In this document: positions 43,470 through 51,519 of the stretch, piece after piece | Numbering within the stretch: position 1 is the first letter of the stretch | Layout: every line of letters begins with the position of its first letter | Assembly (NCBI RefSeq): GCF_014873485.1 | Contig: NZ_JADBDT010000001.1 | Location: 4,644,501-4,708,500, forward strand | From: Sphingopyxis sp. OAS728 | GTDB lineage: Bacteria > Pseudomonadota > Alphaproteobacteria > Sphingomonadales > Sphingomonadaceae | DNA: 64,000 bases | Reading direction: 5' to 3' | Made by a program: the position numbers and the translations under genes | The notes under the pieces: generated by a model | What the model saw: the letters and a program-made list of their open reading frames with translations, nothing else | What the model was told of the DNA's origin: nothing | The model's database searches: none

Positions 43470-44585
43470 CTATTTCTTGGGGGTACCGATGGCCGCCTGC
43501 CATTGGGTCATGATGCGGCGCCGTTTCATCTGATCAAGGTTGGCGATCAGCGCCGGGCCGATGCGCAGCGTGCGGGCGGCGCTGGCGGGCGCGCGGGCGC
43601 CCGCACGGGCACGGACGTCGGCGCGGACCGGCGTCATATAGCGATAGGAAAGCTGGGCCTGGCCCGCACGCGACAGCATGAAATCGAGGAACAGCTTTGC
43701 CGCATTGGGGTGGCGCGCCTGGTCGGGGATGATCGCGATCCGCGACATGATCAGCGTATAGTCGCTGGGCATCACGACGCCGATGTTGGCATCGTGCGAT
43801 TGGCGTTCGAGCGCGTAGGATCCGATCATATTATAGACGAACGCCAACCGCCCGTCGCCAAGCCGCGCGAGCATTTCCGAGCTCGTCGGGTAGGTCGTGA
43901 CCTTCGTTTGCCCCAGCGCCGCCATCAACGGCACGGTGTCGCGGCTGACTTGCAGGTCCTGGCTCAGGAACAGATAGCCGGCGCTCGACCGGGCGGGATC
44001 GAAGGTCGCGATGCGGCCGCGATAATAGCGCGCCTTGGCCCGCAGCAGGCGGGTGAGGTCGGCGTGGGTGCGCGGCACATCGGCGGCCGGCACCAGCTTG
44101 CGGTTATAGGCGAAGACGACGGGTTCGGCGGTCGTGCCCCAGGCCTCGTTCTTCCACACCGCCCAAGCCGGCAGATACGGCTTTTCGGGCGAGGCGTAGG
44201 CCTGCGCATAGCCGTCGTTGACCAGCTTGGTCTGCAGATCCATCGCAGCGCTCCACAGGAGATCGGCGCCCGGGCGTTTTGCGCGCGCTTCGGCAATGAC
44301 GCGATTGTGCAGCGCGGCCGTCGTGATTTCGCGATAGTCGACGCGCACGAACGGATAGCGCTTCTCGAACGCCGCGATCAGGCCCGCGGCTTCGCGCCGG
44401 TCGGTGGTCGAATAGATGACGATCGTGCGCTCGGTGCGCGCGGCGTCCATGATCGTGCGATAGGAGCGCGGATAACCCTTGGGCGGATCGCTGAGCGGCT
44501 TGGCGGCGGAGGTGAGCAGCGCCGGGGCCAGTATCGCCAGCAGGGCCGTTGCTGCAAACTTCCTTCGCCCCGCAAAATGCGTCAC
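43470..44585 (-). CDS. periplasmic substrate-binding protein (AfuA/Fe3+-type), without its own ABC transporter
   Basis: This is a 371-residue exported protein. The GTG start at 44585 follows GGGGAG; the signal peptide is FAATALLAILAPALLTSAA. The mature part has the extracellular solute-binding fold of the AfuA/FbpA type: TIVIYSTTDRREAAGLIAAF, AYNRKLVPAADVP, and LFLDFMLSRAGQAQL near the end. No permease or ATPase gene is next to it. It is divergent from the response regulator gene, with a TctD-type repeat facing it. It probably presents a carboxylate or iron-carboxylate ligand to the TctE-like sensor, as accessory binding proteins do in some other two-component systems. Confidence 0.82.
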   Translation of the reverse strand: MTHFAGRRKFAATALLAILAPALLTSAAKPLSDPPKGYPRSYRTIMDAARTERTIVIYSTTDRREAAGLIAAFEKRYPFVRVDYREITTAALHNRVIAEARAKRPGADLLWSAAMDLQTKLVNDGYAQAYASPEKPYLPAWAVWKNEAWGTTAEPVVFAYNRKLVPAADVPRTHADLTRLLRAKARYYRGRIATFDPARSSAGYLFLSQDLQVSRDTVPLMAALGQTKVTTYPTSSEMLARLGDGRLAFVYNMIGSYALERQSHDANIGVVMPSDYTLIMSRIAIIPDQARHPNAAKLFLDFMLSRAGQAQLSYRYMTPVRADVRARAGARAPASAARTLRIGPALIANLDQMKRRRIMTQWQAAIGTPKK

Positions 44586-44639
44586 GTGTTCTTCTCCCCA
44601 ATTTCACTTATGTTTATGGCCAAGGGAAACATGGTCAAC

Positions 44640-44656
44640 CTGTCAACCGGCTGTCA
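44640..44656 (-). promoter_or_regulatory. TctD-type direct repeat (TGACAG-N5-TGACAG), minus strand
   Basis: This exact hexamer pair reads on the minus strand, toward the substrate-binding protein gene at 44585. It lies in the 83-bp divergent promoter and ends just before the response regulator start, so it could also autoregulate that gene. Confidence 0.65.
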
Positions 44657-44668
44657 CGGATCGAGGCA

Positions 44669-45337
44669 ATGGCGCGCATATTACTGATCGAAGACGATGC
44701 CGCGTTGTCGCGCGGACTGGTCGCGGCGCTGACCGCAGAGGGCTATTCGGTCGACCCGGCGCCCGACGGCGCGTCCGCGCTGATGATGGCGTCGGACGAA
44801 CCTTATGCGATCATCACGCTCGACGTCGGCTTGCCCGACATGTCGGGGTTCGACGTGCTGAAATCGCTCCGCGCCAAGGGATGCCATGCGCCGGTGCTGA
44901 TCCTGACCGCGCGCGACGAGATCGATGACCGGGTGAGGGGGCTTGACCTTGGGGCGGACGATTATCTGCTCAAACCCTTTGAGCCGCGCGAGCTCGCCGC
45001 GCGCATCCGCGCGCTGCTGCGCCGCCCGCAGGTCGATCCCGCGCCGGTGATCCGCGTCGGCAAGCTCGAATTCGACCGTTCGCACCATATCGCGCGGATC
45101 GACGGCCGCGACCTGGATCTGCGCCGCCGTGAATGGGTCGTGCTCGAACGGCTGCTCTCGCGCGTCGGGCAGGTGGTGTCGAAGGACCGGCTCGCGTCGG
45201 AGGTGTTCGGTTATGACGAGCCCGTCGCGCCCAATGCGATCGAGGTCTATATCGCGCGGCTGCGCAAGAAGCTTGAGCCCGACGGCCCGACGATCCGTAC
45301 GCTGCGCGGGCTTGGCTATCTGATGGAAGAAGACTGA
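44669..45337 (+). CDS. OmpR/TctD-family response regulator
   Basis: This is a 222-residue regulator starting at ATG 44669. The receiver domain has the acidic pair in LLIEDD, phospho-acceptor Asp52 in ITLDVGLPDMSGF, and the Thr and Lys of ILTARDE and LLKPFEP. The C-terminal winged helix has LRRREWVVLERLL and ends with TIRTLRGLGYLM. It resembles TctD and QseB-like regulators. The sensor gene follows directly (TGA then GTG). Direct TGACAG repeats at four promoters in 40-47 kb are its likely binding sites. Confidence 0.92.
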   Translation: MARILLIEDDAALSRGLVAALTAEGYSVDPAPDGASALMMASDEPYAIITLDVGLPDMSGFDVLKSLRAKGCHAPVLILTARDEIDDRVRGLDLGADDYLLKPFEPRELAARIRALLRRPQVDPAPVIRVGKLEFDRSHHIARIDGRDLDLRRREWVVLERLLSRVGQVVSKDRLASEVFGYDEPVAPNAIEVYIARLRKKLEPDGPTIRTLRGLGYLMEED

Positions 45338-46753
45338 GTGACGGCGCGGCGCGTCAGTTCGATCACACGCCGGATGATGGTGGGGATGGGGTTCCCCTTG
45401 GCCGCGCTCGCGTTGTTGCTCGGCGTCGGCGGTGCGGTGACGATCAATGAGGTCGTCGAGGGCGTGAACGACCGGCTGCTCGGCGCGTCGGCGCGCGCGA
45501 TCGCCGAAACGCTCGCGCTCGAAAATGACGAGGTGACGCTCGACCTGCCGGCGTCGGCGCTGGGCATGCTGGAAAATGACGCGCGCGATAATGTCTATTA
45601 CAGCGTGTGGGCGAACGGCGAGCTGCTGACCGGTTATCCCGATCTTCCGCGCGTGAGCAAGCTGCCCGACGACGATGGGGAGATGGTTTTTCAATACGCC
45701 CATTATCGCGATTATCGCATCCGTATTGCCGCGGTCGCACGCAAGGTGCCGCGGATCAACCAGCCGGTCATCGTCGAGGTCGCCGAAACGCTCGAGGCGC
45801 GACATGCGCTGCGCAACAGGATGCTCGTCGCGCTCGCGATCCTGGAGGTGCTATTGATTGCGGTATCGCTCGGACTGCTGCCGCTCGCGGTGCGCTGGGG
45901 CTTGGCGCCGCTCAAGCGCGTGCTCAGCGCGATGGGGACGCGGCGCGAAGCCGATTTTACCCCGCTGCCGCTCGACTATGTCCCGGTCGAACTGCGCGGG
46001 CTCGTCGGCGCATTCAACGGCCTGCTGGGCCGTCTCGATGCCGCGATGCAGGGCATAAGGCGGTTCACCGCCGACGCGTCGCACCAGATGCGCACGCCGC
46101 TCTCGATCCTGCGCGCGCATGTCGCGGCCCTGCGCTCGGCAAAGCTGCCTGCGGGGCCGGCGCAGCAATCGGTCACGGATATCGAAGTCGCGACAGGACG
46201 ACTCCAACGGCTGCTCACCCAGCTTTTGGCGCTCGCTCGCGCCGAGGGTGCGCGCGAGGGGGGACCCGATATGCGTGCGCCGGTCGACTTGGTGGAAATC
46301 GCCCGCGCGGCGAGCGTCGAGCAAGCGCCGCAGGCGGTGAAAACCGGGATCGACCTGCATTTCGAGGCGTCTGGAAACGCGGTTACCGTCCTCTCCCAGC
46401 CCGACCTCGCGGGGGAGCTTGTGGGCAATCTGATCGACAATGCGATCCGCTACAATCGCAACCGGGGCGTGGTGACGGTCACGGTGTTGGATGAGGGCGT
46501 CGTGATCATCGAAGATGAAGGCCCCGGCATCCCGCCCGATGCCCGCGCGACCGCGTTCGAACGCTTCGGACGGCTGGCGCCCGATCGCGGGCGGGAGGGC
46601 AGCGGCCTGGGATTGGCGATCGTTCGCGCGCTAGCCGACAGCCTTGGCGCAGAGATAGAACTTGCCGATCGCGGCGCTTCGCCGGGACTGCGCGTGACGG
46701 TTCGTTTTCCGGTCCCGCCAGCGGAAAAGCGCAGCTACGACCCCGTTTCGTAA
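45338..46753 (+). CDS. TctE-like sensor histidine kinase
   Basis: This 471-residue kinase starts at a GTG immediately after the response regulator stop. Two membrane segments (about residues 15-37 and 160-185) enclose a periplasmic domain of roughly 120 residues. A HAMP-like linker follows. The H-box DASHQMRTPLSILRAH has His249, then come the N box (GNLIDNAIRYN), G1 (EDEGPGIPPD) and G2 (GSGLGLAIV). The H-box wording and size match TctE, which senses tricarboxylates. Together with the binding protein gene next door it may respond to citrate or a citrate-like ligand. Confidence 0.92.
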   Translation: MTARRVSSITRRMMVGMGFPLAALALLLGVGGAVTINEVVEGVNDRLLGASARAIAETLALENDEVTLDLPASALGMLENDARDNVYYSVWANGELLTGYPDLPRVSKLPDDDGEMVFQYAHYRDYRIRIAAVARKVPRINQPVIVEVAETLEARHALRNRMLVALAILEVLLIAVSLGLLPLAVRWGLAPLKRVLSAMGTRREADFTPLPLDYVPVELRGLVGAFNGLLGRLDAAMQGIRRFTADASHQMRTPLSILRAHVAALRSAKLPAGPAQQSVTDIEVATGRLQRLLTQLLALARAEGAREGGPDMRAPVDLVEIARAASVEQAPQAVKTGIDLHFEASGNAVTVLSQPDLAGELVGNLIDNAIRYNRNRGVVTVTVLDEGVVIIEDEGPGIPPDARATAFERFGRLAPDRGREGSGLGLAIVRALADSLGAEIELADRGASPGLRVTVRFPVPPAEKRSYDPVS

Positions 46754-46766
46754 CCCGGCTGCAACG

Positions 46767-46783
46767 TGACAGCGCAGTGACAG
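46767..46783 (+). promoter_or_regulatory. TctD-type direct repeat (TGACAG-N5-TGACAG)
   Basis: This is an exact hexamer pair in the 132-bp gap before the M20 peptidase gene, 103 bp upstream of its start. The flanks GTGACAGC and TGACAGG agree with the other copies. Confidence 0.65.
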
Positions 46784-46885
46784 GAAGCCGGCATAGGCTC
46801 CTCCCATAAACATCGCCCAAAAAGGGCGAGCGCGGGGCGCAGCCCGCACATCAGTCTTGTCGGACCTTCTGGGAGGGAGCTTATC

Positions 46886-48316
46886 GTGCGTCCATTCGGC
46901 GTCATTCGGTATTCATTGTCACATGCGGCGCTCGCCGCTTGTCTGCTGCTGCCCGTGGCGGCACACGCGCAGGCCGATGCCGGCCGCGACCGGTTCCGCG
47001 AGACCTATAAGGAGCTGATCGAGACCGACACCTCGCTGTCGAATGGCGATTGCACGCTGGCTTCGAACCGGATGAAGGCGCGCCTCGTCGCGGCCGGCTA
47101 TCCCGAGAATCAGTTCCGCGTCGTGGTCCCCGAAAAGTTCCCGAAATTCGGCAATCTCGTTGGCGAAATTCCCGGCAGCGATCCCGGGGCGCCGGCGATC
47201 CTGCTCGTCGCGCATATCGATGTCGTCGAGGCCAAGCGCGAAGATTGGGAACGCGACCCCTTCAAGTTGGTCGAGGAAAATGGCTATTTCTTCGCGCGCG
47301 GCGCGATCGACGACAAGGCGATGGCATCGATCTTCGTCGACTCGCTGGTCCGCTACCGCGAAGATAAGTTCAAGCCGCGCCGTACGATCAAGATCGCGCT
47401 GACCTGCGGCGAAGAGACCGATGTCGTGTTCGACGGGGTCGAATATCTGCTGGCGACCGAGCCCGACACGCTGAAGGCCGGCTTTGCGATCAACGAGGGC
47501 GGCAAGGGCTGGCTCGACGACAAGGGCGCACCGCGCACCTTCGGCATCCAGGTGGGCGAGAAGGTCTATCAGGACTTCACGCTCGCGACGACGGGGCCGG
47601 GCGGACACAGCGCGCGACCGCACCCCGACAATCCGATCACCCGGATGTCCGAGGCGCTCGCGCGCGTCGGAAATTATCACTTCCCGGCGATGCCGGGCGA
47701 GGCCGTGCGCAATTTCTTTGCCCGCTCGGCGCCGCTCTATCCGGGCGAGAAGGGCGATGCGATGCGCATAGTCGGTACCGGCAAGGACGATGCCGCCGCG
47801 CTCGACCTTTTGAGCAAGGCCGACCCGGTCTGGAATGCGATGATCCGCACCACCTGCACCAACACGCAGGTCACGGGCGGCCATGCGCATAATGCGGTGC
47901 CGCAGCGCGCGGAGGCGAACGTCAACTGCCGTATCCTGCCGGGCACCAGCGTCGACACGATCCACAAGGCAATCGTCGAGGTGGTCGCCGATCCGCGGAT
48001 TTCGGTCACCGCCGCCGACGAACCAAGCCCGGTGCCCGCACCGCCGCCGCTGACTCCCGAGATCATGAAGCCCGTTGAGAAACTGGTTGCCGAAATGTGG
48101 CCCGGCGTGCCGGTGATCCCCAACATCAGCACCGGCGCGACCGACGGGCGTTTCCTGAATAGCGCGGGCATCCCGACCTATGGAATTTCGGCAATCTTCG
48201 TCGATCCCGATGGCAATGGCGTCCACGGGCTCAACGAACGCGTGCGCGTGAAGTCGCTCTATGACGCGCGCCAGTTCCTCTATCGCCTCGTCAAGACCTA
48301 CGCGAGCGCGCGATGA
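46886..48316 (+). CDS. M20 family metallopeptidase, exported
   Basis: This is a 476-residue protein. The GTG start at 46886 follows GGGAGGGAG; the signal peptide ends near VAAHAQAD. M20/M28-type zinc ligands are visible in LLVAHIDVVEA (His and Asp), GAIDDKAMA (bridging Asp) and CGEETD (catalytic Glu pair), with a dimerisation domain around TTGPGGHSARPHPDNP. These enzymes release amino acids from amides or dipeptides. It leads an operon with the PepSY membrane protein (ATGA overlap) and the AstA gene. A periplasmic amidase upstream of an arginine/ornithine acyltransferase suggests release of a basic amino acid from an amide. Confidence 0.9.
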   Translation: MRPFGVIRYSLSHAALAACLLLPVAAHAQADAGRDRFRETYKELIETDTSLSNGDCTLASNRMKARLVAAGYPENQFRVVVPEKFPKFGNLVGEIPGSDPGAPAILLVAHIDVVEAKREDWERDPFKLVEENGYFFARGAIDDKAMASIFVDSLVRYREDKFKPRRTIKIALTCGEETDVVFDGVEYLLATEPDTLKAGFAINEGGKGWLDDKGAPRTFGIQVGEKVYQDFTLATTGPGGHSARPHPDNPITRMSEALARVGNYHFPAMPGEAVRNFFARSAPLYPGEKGDAMRIVGTGKDDAAALDLLSKADPVWNAMIRTTCTNTQVTGGHAHNAVPQRAEANVNCRILPGTSVDTIHKAIVEVVADPRISVTAADEPSPVPAPPPLTPEIMKPVEKLVAEMWPGVPVIPNISTGATDGRFLNSAGIPTYGISAIFVDPDGNGVHGLNERVRVKSLYDARQFLYRLVKTYASAR

Positions 48317-49437
48317 AGGCACTGAAGCCCCAATTGCTGAAGCTTCACCGCTGGGTCGGGCTGACCCTCGCGGTGCTGCTGACGATTCAGGGGCTGAGCG
48401 GAATGTCGCTCGTCTTTCGCGACGAGATCGACCGGGTGATCCATCCGGCGCTGGTGGTCGAGCCGGCGGCGACGCGCGTGCCGGTGCAGGCGTTGATGGA
48501 CGCCGTCGAGGCCCGGCACCCGGGCGTACCGGTCAGCCGCGCCGAATTTCCGCTGTGGGACGATGGGGCGGTGCTGTTCAAGTTGACTGCAAAGGACGGG
48601 ACGCGCTGGCTGACCGCGGTCGATCCTTATCGCGGCGTCATCGTCCGCGACGGCTCGCTGGCGGCATGGCCCGGTGAATGGATTTTCCTGATCCACGACA
48701 GCCTGCTCGCGGGCCCGTTCGGTGAAACGATCGTGGGGATCGAGGGCTTTGGCCTCCTCTTCCTCGCGCTGACCGGTCCGATCGTCTGGTGGCCCGGACG
48801 CAAGCGGTTGAAACAGGGGTTCAAGGTGATCACCGGCCGCGGCGCCGATCTCAAATGGCGGACGCTGCACCGTGCGGTTGGCGCGTCGATCGCCATCGTG
48901 CTTGTCATGTCGGCGACGACCGGCGTGCTGATGGTCTGGAAACCCGAGTTTCGCAATGTGCTGCGCATCGTCACGCCGGTGACCGACAAGCCGGCACCGA
49001 AAGTGCCCGAGCAGCCCAGCGCGACGATGGTGCCTGTCGATCGGCTGGTGGCGAAGGCGCGCGCCGAATATGGTCCGACCGAACTGCGCCAGATCCGCTT
49101 TTCCGACAGTGGTCGCGTCGCGGCGATCTTCCTCGAAAGCGACCTCACCATTCGCGCCGAGGGGGCCAAGCAAATCTATTATAACCGCTACGACGGCAGC
49201 GACGTCGGCCATTATGTCTCGGGCGCGCTGCCCGTGGGCACCGAGATCGTCGACTGGCTGATCACGCTCCACACGGGCATGTTCGGCGGCACGGCTACCC
49301 GCCTGCTCATGGTTGTCGCTGGGCTTTCGCTCGCCGGGCTTTCGGCGAGCGGGCTGTGGCTCTGGTATTCGCGCACGACGCGCGGGCGGAAACGGGCGCC
49401 GGTAACGCGCGCGCGCGCGATGGCGGAGAGCGCCTGA
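48313..49437 (+). CDS. PepSY-associated transmembrane protein
   Basis: This 374-residue inner-membrane protein has about four membrane segments. The first starts LHRWVGLTLAVLLTIQGLSG, and the last is near LLMVVAGLSLAGLSASGLWL. Paired membrane His residues occur in LHRW, LIHDSLLAG, LHRAVGASIA and LHTGMFGG, a pattern of PepSY_TM (DUF337) proteins. These accompany TonB systems and are thought to be ferric-siderophore reductases. The ATG overlaps the M20 stop, and the stop shares one base with the AstA start. Its presence is one reason to connect this operon with iron-chelate use. Confidence 0.85.
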   Translation: MKALKPQLLKLHRWVGLTLAVLLTIQGLSGMSLVFRDEIDRVIHPALVVEPAATRVPVQALMDAVEARHPGVPVSRAEFPLWDDGAVLFKLTAKDGTRWLTAVDPYRGVIVRDGSLAAWPGEWIFLIHDSLLAGPFGETIVGIEGFGLLFLALTGPIVWWPGRKRLKQGFKVITGRGADLKWRTLHRAVGASIAIVLVMSATTGVLMVWKPEFRNVLRIVTPVTDKPAPKVPEQPSATMVPVDRLVAKARAEYGPTELRQIRFSDSGRVAAIFLESDLTIRAEGAKQIYYNRYDGSDVGHYVSGALPVGTEIVDWLITLHTGMFGGTATRLLMVVAGLSLAGLSASGLWLWYSRTTRGRKRAPVTRARAMAESA

Positions 49438-50468
49438 TGCGTGTCGTTCGCCCGATCGAAACGCGCGACCTTACCGGACTCGTCGACCTTGCCGAAAGCC
49501 TCGGTCCGGGGATGACGACGCTGCCCGCCGACAGGACCGCGCTCGCCGAAAAGGTCGAGCGGTCGGTCGCGAGCTTTGCCGGAAACATCGACCGCGCCGA
49601 CGCGCATTATATGCTGGTGCTCGAAGACGCCGAGGGACGGCTGCTCGGGACGTCGGCGCTCTATCCCTCGGTCGGCGCGCCCTTCGGCTTCTTTTCCTAC
49701 AAGCGCATCCGGCTGATCCAGCGGAGCCAGGCGGTCGGCGCGAGCTGCGACGTGGAGATGCTGACGCTTGCCAACGACTATACCGGCACGACCGAAGTCG
49801 GGACGCTCGCGGTGCGGCCGAGCGAGAAGGGGAGCGGCGCCGGACGCCTGCTCGCCCGCGCGCGCTATATGCTCGTGGCGACGCGGCCCGACCTGTTTGC
49901 CCCACTTTTGATGGCGGAAATGCGCGGGTGGCAGGATGCCGACGGGCGCAATCCCTTCTGGGATGCGGTTGGTGCACGCTTCTTCAACATGGATTTCGCG
50001 ACCGCCGACCGGTTGAGCGCGGTGCGCGGCGCCGACTTTATCGCCGAACTTCTGCCCAAGCATCCCATCTATATCGACTTGCTCCCCGATGCTGCGCGTG
50101 CCGTCATCGGGCGCCCGCACGACGCGAGCGCGCCGGCGCGGGCGATGCTGATGCAGGAAGGCTTCCGTTACGAAGGCTATGTCGACGTGTTCGACGTCGG
50201 GCCGCAGGTGCATTGCGACCGTGACCAGATCGCGACCGTGCGGCAGTCGCGCTGCGGTCTGCCGGTTCCGCTGTCGCCGAACTTTGCGCCCGGCGCGCCC
50301 GACTATCTGATCTGCACCGGCGACCTCGCCCGCTTTCGGGTCACGCTCGCGTCGGCGCGGCCGGGGCCGGGCGAGATCGCGCTCGGCGACGATGTCGTGC
50401 GGGCGCTTGGTGTCGATCGAGGCGAACAGCTTCGCTCGTCGCCCGCGCAATTGGGACTGGCGGCATGA
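49437..50468 (+). CDS. astA: arginine/ornithine N-succinyltransferase
   Basis: This 343-residue acyltransferase is of the usual AstA length. It has the family start RVVRPIETRDL, FFSYKRIRLIQRS, the acyl-CoA region EVGTLAVRPSEKGSGAGRLLARARY, LFAPLLMAEMRG and, further on, FWDAVGARFFNMDF. It moves succinyl from succinyl-CoA to arginine or ornithine, the first step of the AST pathway. It is co-transcribed with the M20 peptidase and PepSY protein rather than with astB or astE, neither of which is in the window. Absence of AstB next door would favour ornithine over arginine, since succinylornithine goes straight to AstC. It is convergent with the LysR-type gene. Confidence 0.92.
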   Translation: MRVVRPIETRDLTGLVDLAESLGPGMTTLPADRTALAEKVERSVASFAGNIDRADAHYMLVLEDAEGRLLGTSALYPSVGAPFGFFSYKRIRLIQRSQAVGASCDVEMLTLANDYTGTTEVGTLAVRPSEKGSGAGRLLARARYMLVATRPDLFAPLLMAEMRGWQDADGRNPFWDAVGARFFNMDFATADRLSAVRGADFIAELLPKHPIYIDLLPDAARAVIGRPHDASAPARAMLMQEGFRYEGYVDVFDVGPQVHCDRDQIATVRQSRCGLPVPLSPNFAPGAPDYLICTGDLARFRVTLASARPGPGEIALGDDVVRALGVDRGEQLRSSPAQLGLAA

Positions 50469-50479
50469 CCGCGCGGGCG

Positions 50480-51382
50480 TCAGCGTTGCTGGGCCGCCTC
50501 GGCAAGGATCCATGTCCGCAGCCGCGCGAAACGCGGATTGTTCAGCCGCTCGGCCGGATAGGCGAGATAATAGGCGGCCTCACCGACCACCGCCTGATCG
50601 AACGGACAGACGAGCGCCCCCGATTCCAGCTCGGGCTCGATCATGAAGCTGGGCAGCAGCGCGACGCCGGCCCCGCTGGCTGCGGCCTGTGCCAACATCA
50701 GGAAATGGTCGAAGGTCGGGCCAGCGATCATGCGGTCGACGGGCACGCCCATATGGTGCAGCCACAAACGCCAGGCATCGCGGCGCTCGGCCTGTACGAG
50801 CAGCGGGAATTGCAGCAGGTCGCGCGGCGCGGCCACAGGATGTTCGTCCAGCAGGCGCGGCGCGATCACCGGGATGGCGCGCTCGCGAAACAGCAGGTCA
50901 TGCTCGGCGCCGGGCCAGGTCGGCAGGCCATAATGGATCGCGGCGTCGAACCCGTCTTCGGCGAAATCGAACTCGTGCGTGCGCGCGGCGAACTCGATCT
51001 CGAGGTCGGGCATGTCGCGCGTCAACTGGCCCAGCTTCGGTCCCAGCCAGCGCATGCCAAAGGTTGGCAGCGTCGCGATGCGCAGCACCGTTTCGGCGGG
51101 TTCGGCGAGCGCCCGCGCGGTCGCGACGCGGATCGCCGCGAGCGCCGGTCCGATCGCATCGGCATAGGCGCGGCCATCGGCGCTCAGCTGAACGCGGCGG
51201 CCATTGCGGTCGAACAGCGAGGTTTGCAGCCACTCTTCGAGCGTCGCGACCTGCCGGCTCACCGCACTCTGCGTCAGGCCGATTTCGTTGGCGGCTTTGG
51301 AGAAGCTGCCGTGGCGCGCGGCGGCCATGAAGCTGTGCAGCGCGGCCATCGGCGGCAGCAGTCGGCGGGCATGTTCGTTCAT
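50480..51382 (-). CDS. LysR family transcriptional regulator (GcvA-like)
   Basis: This is a 300-residue protein from the ATG at 51382, with a TTG at 51388 as alternative. The N-terminal winged helix reads HSFMAAARHGSFSKAANEIG then LTQSAVSRQVATLEEWL. The effector domain has the GcvA/AmpR-like layout (RIATLPTFGMRWLGPKLGQL, then SGAGVALLPSFMI). It is divergent from TonB receptor 3 with 137 bp between the start codons, so control of that receptor is likely. It is convergent with astA at 11 bp. The effector is unknown. Confidence 0.9.
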   Translation of the reverse strand: MNEHARRLLPPMAALHSFMAAARHGSFSKAANEIGLTQSAVSRQVATLEEWLQTSLFDRNGRRVQLSADGRAYADAIGPALAAIRVATARALAEPAETVLRIATLPTFGMRWLGPKLGQLTRDMPDLEIEFAARTHEFDFAEDGFDAAIHYGLPTWPGAEHDLLFRERAIPVIAPRLLDEHPVAAPRDLLQFPLLVQAERRDAWRLWLHHMGVPVDRMIAGPTFDHFLMLAQAAASGAGVALLPSFMIEPELESGALVCPFDQAVVGEAAYYLAYPAERLNNPRFARLRTWILAEAAQQR

Positions 51383-51519
51383 GAGCAAACGTCATACTCA
51401 AACATGAAAAGATCGCAAGACGCGAACCGGAATTTGTGAAATTCAAAAAGATTTTGTGGGGAAGGAGCAAGAGATGCCCCCCTCAATTATTGGGCCAGGG
51501 AATTTGGAGGGAAGTTATT

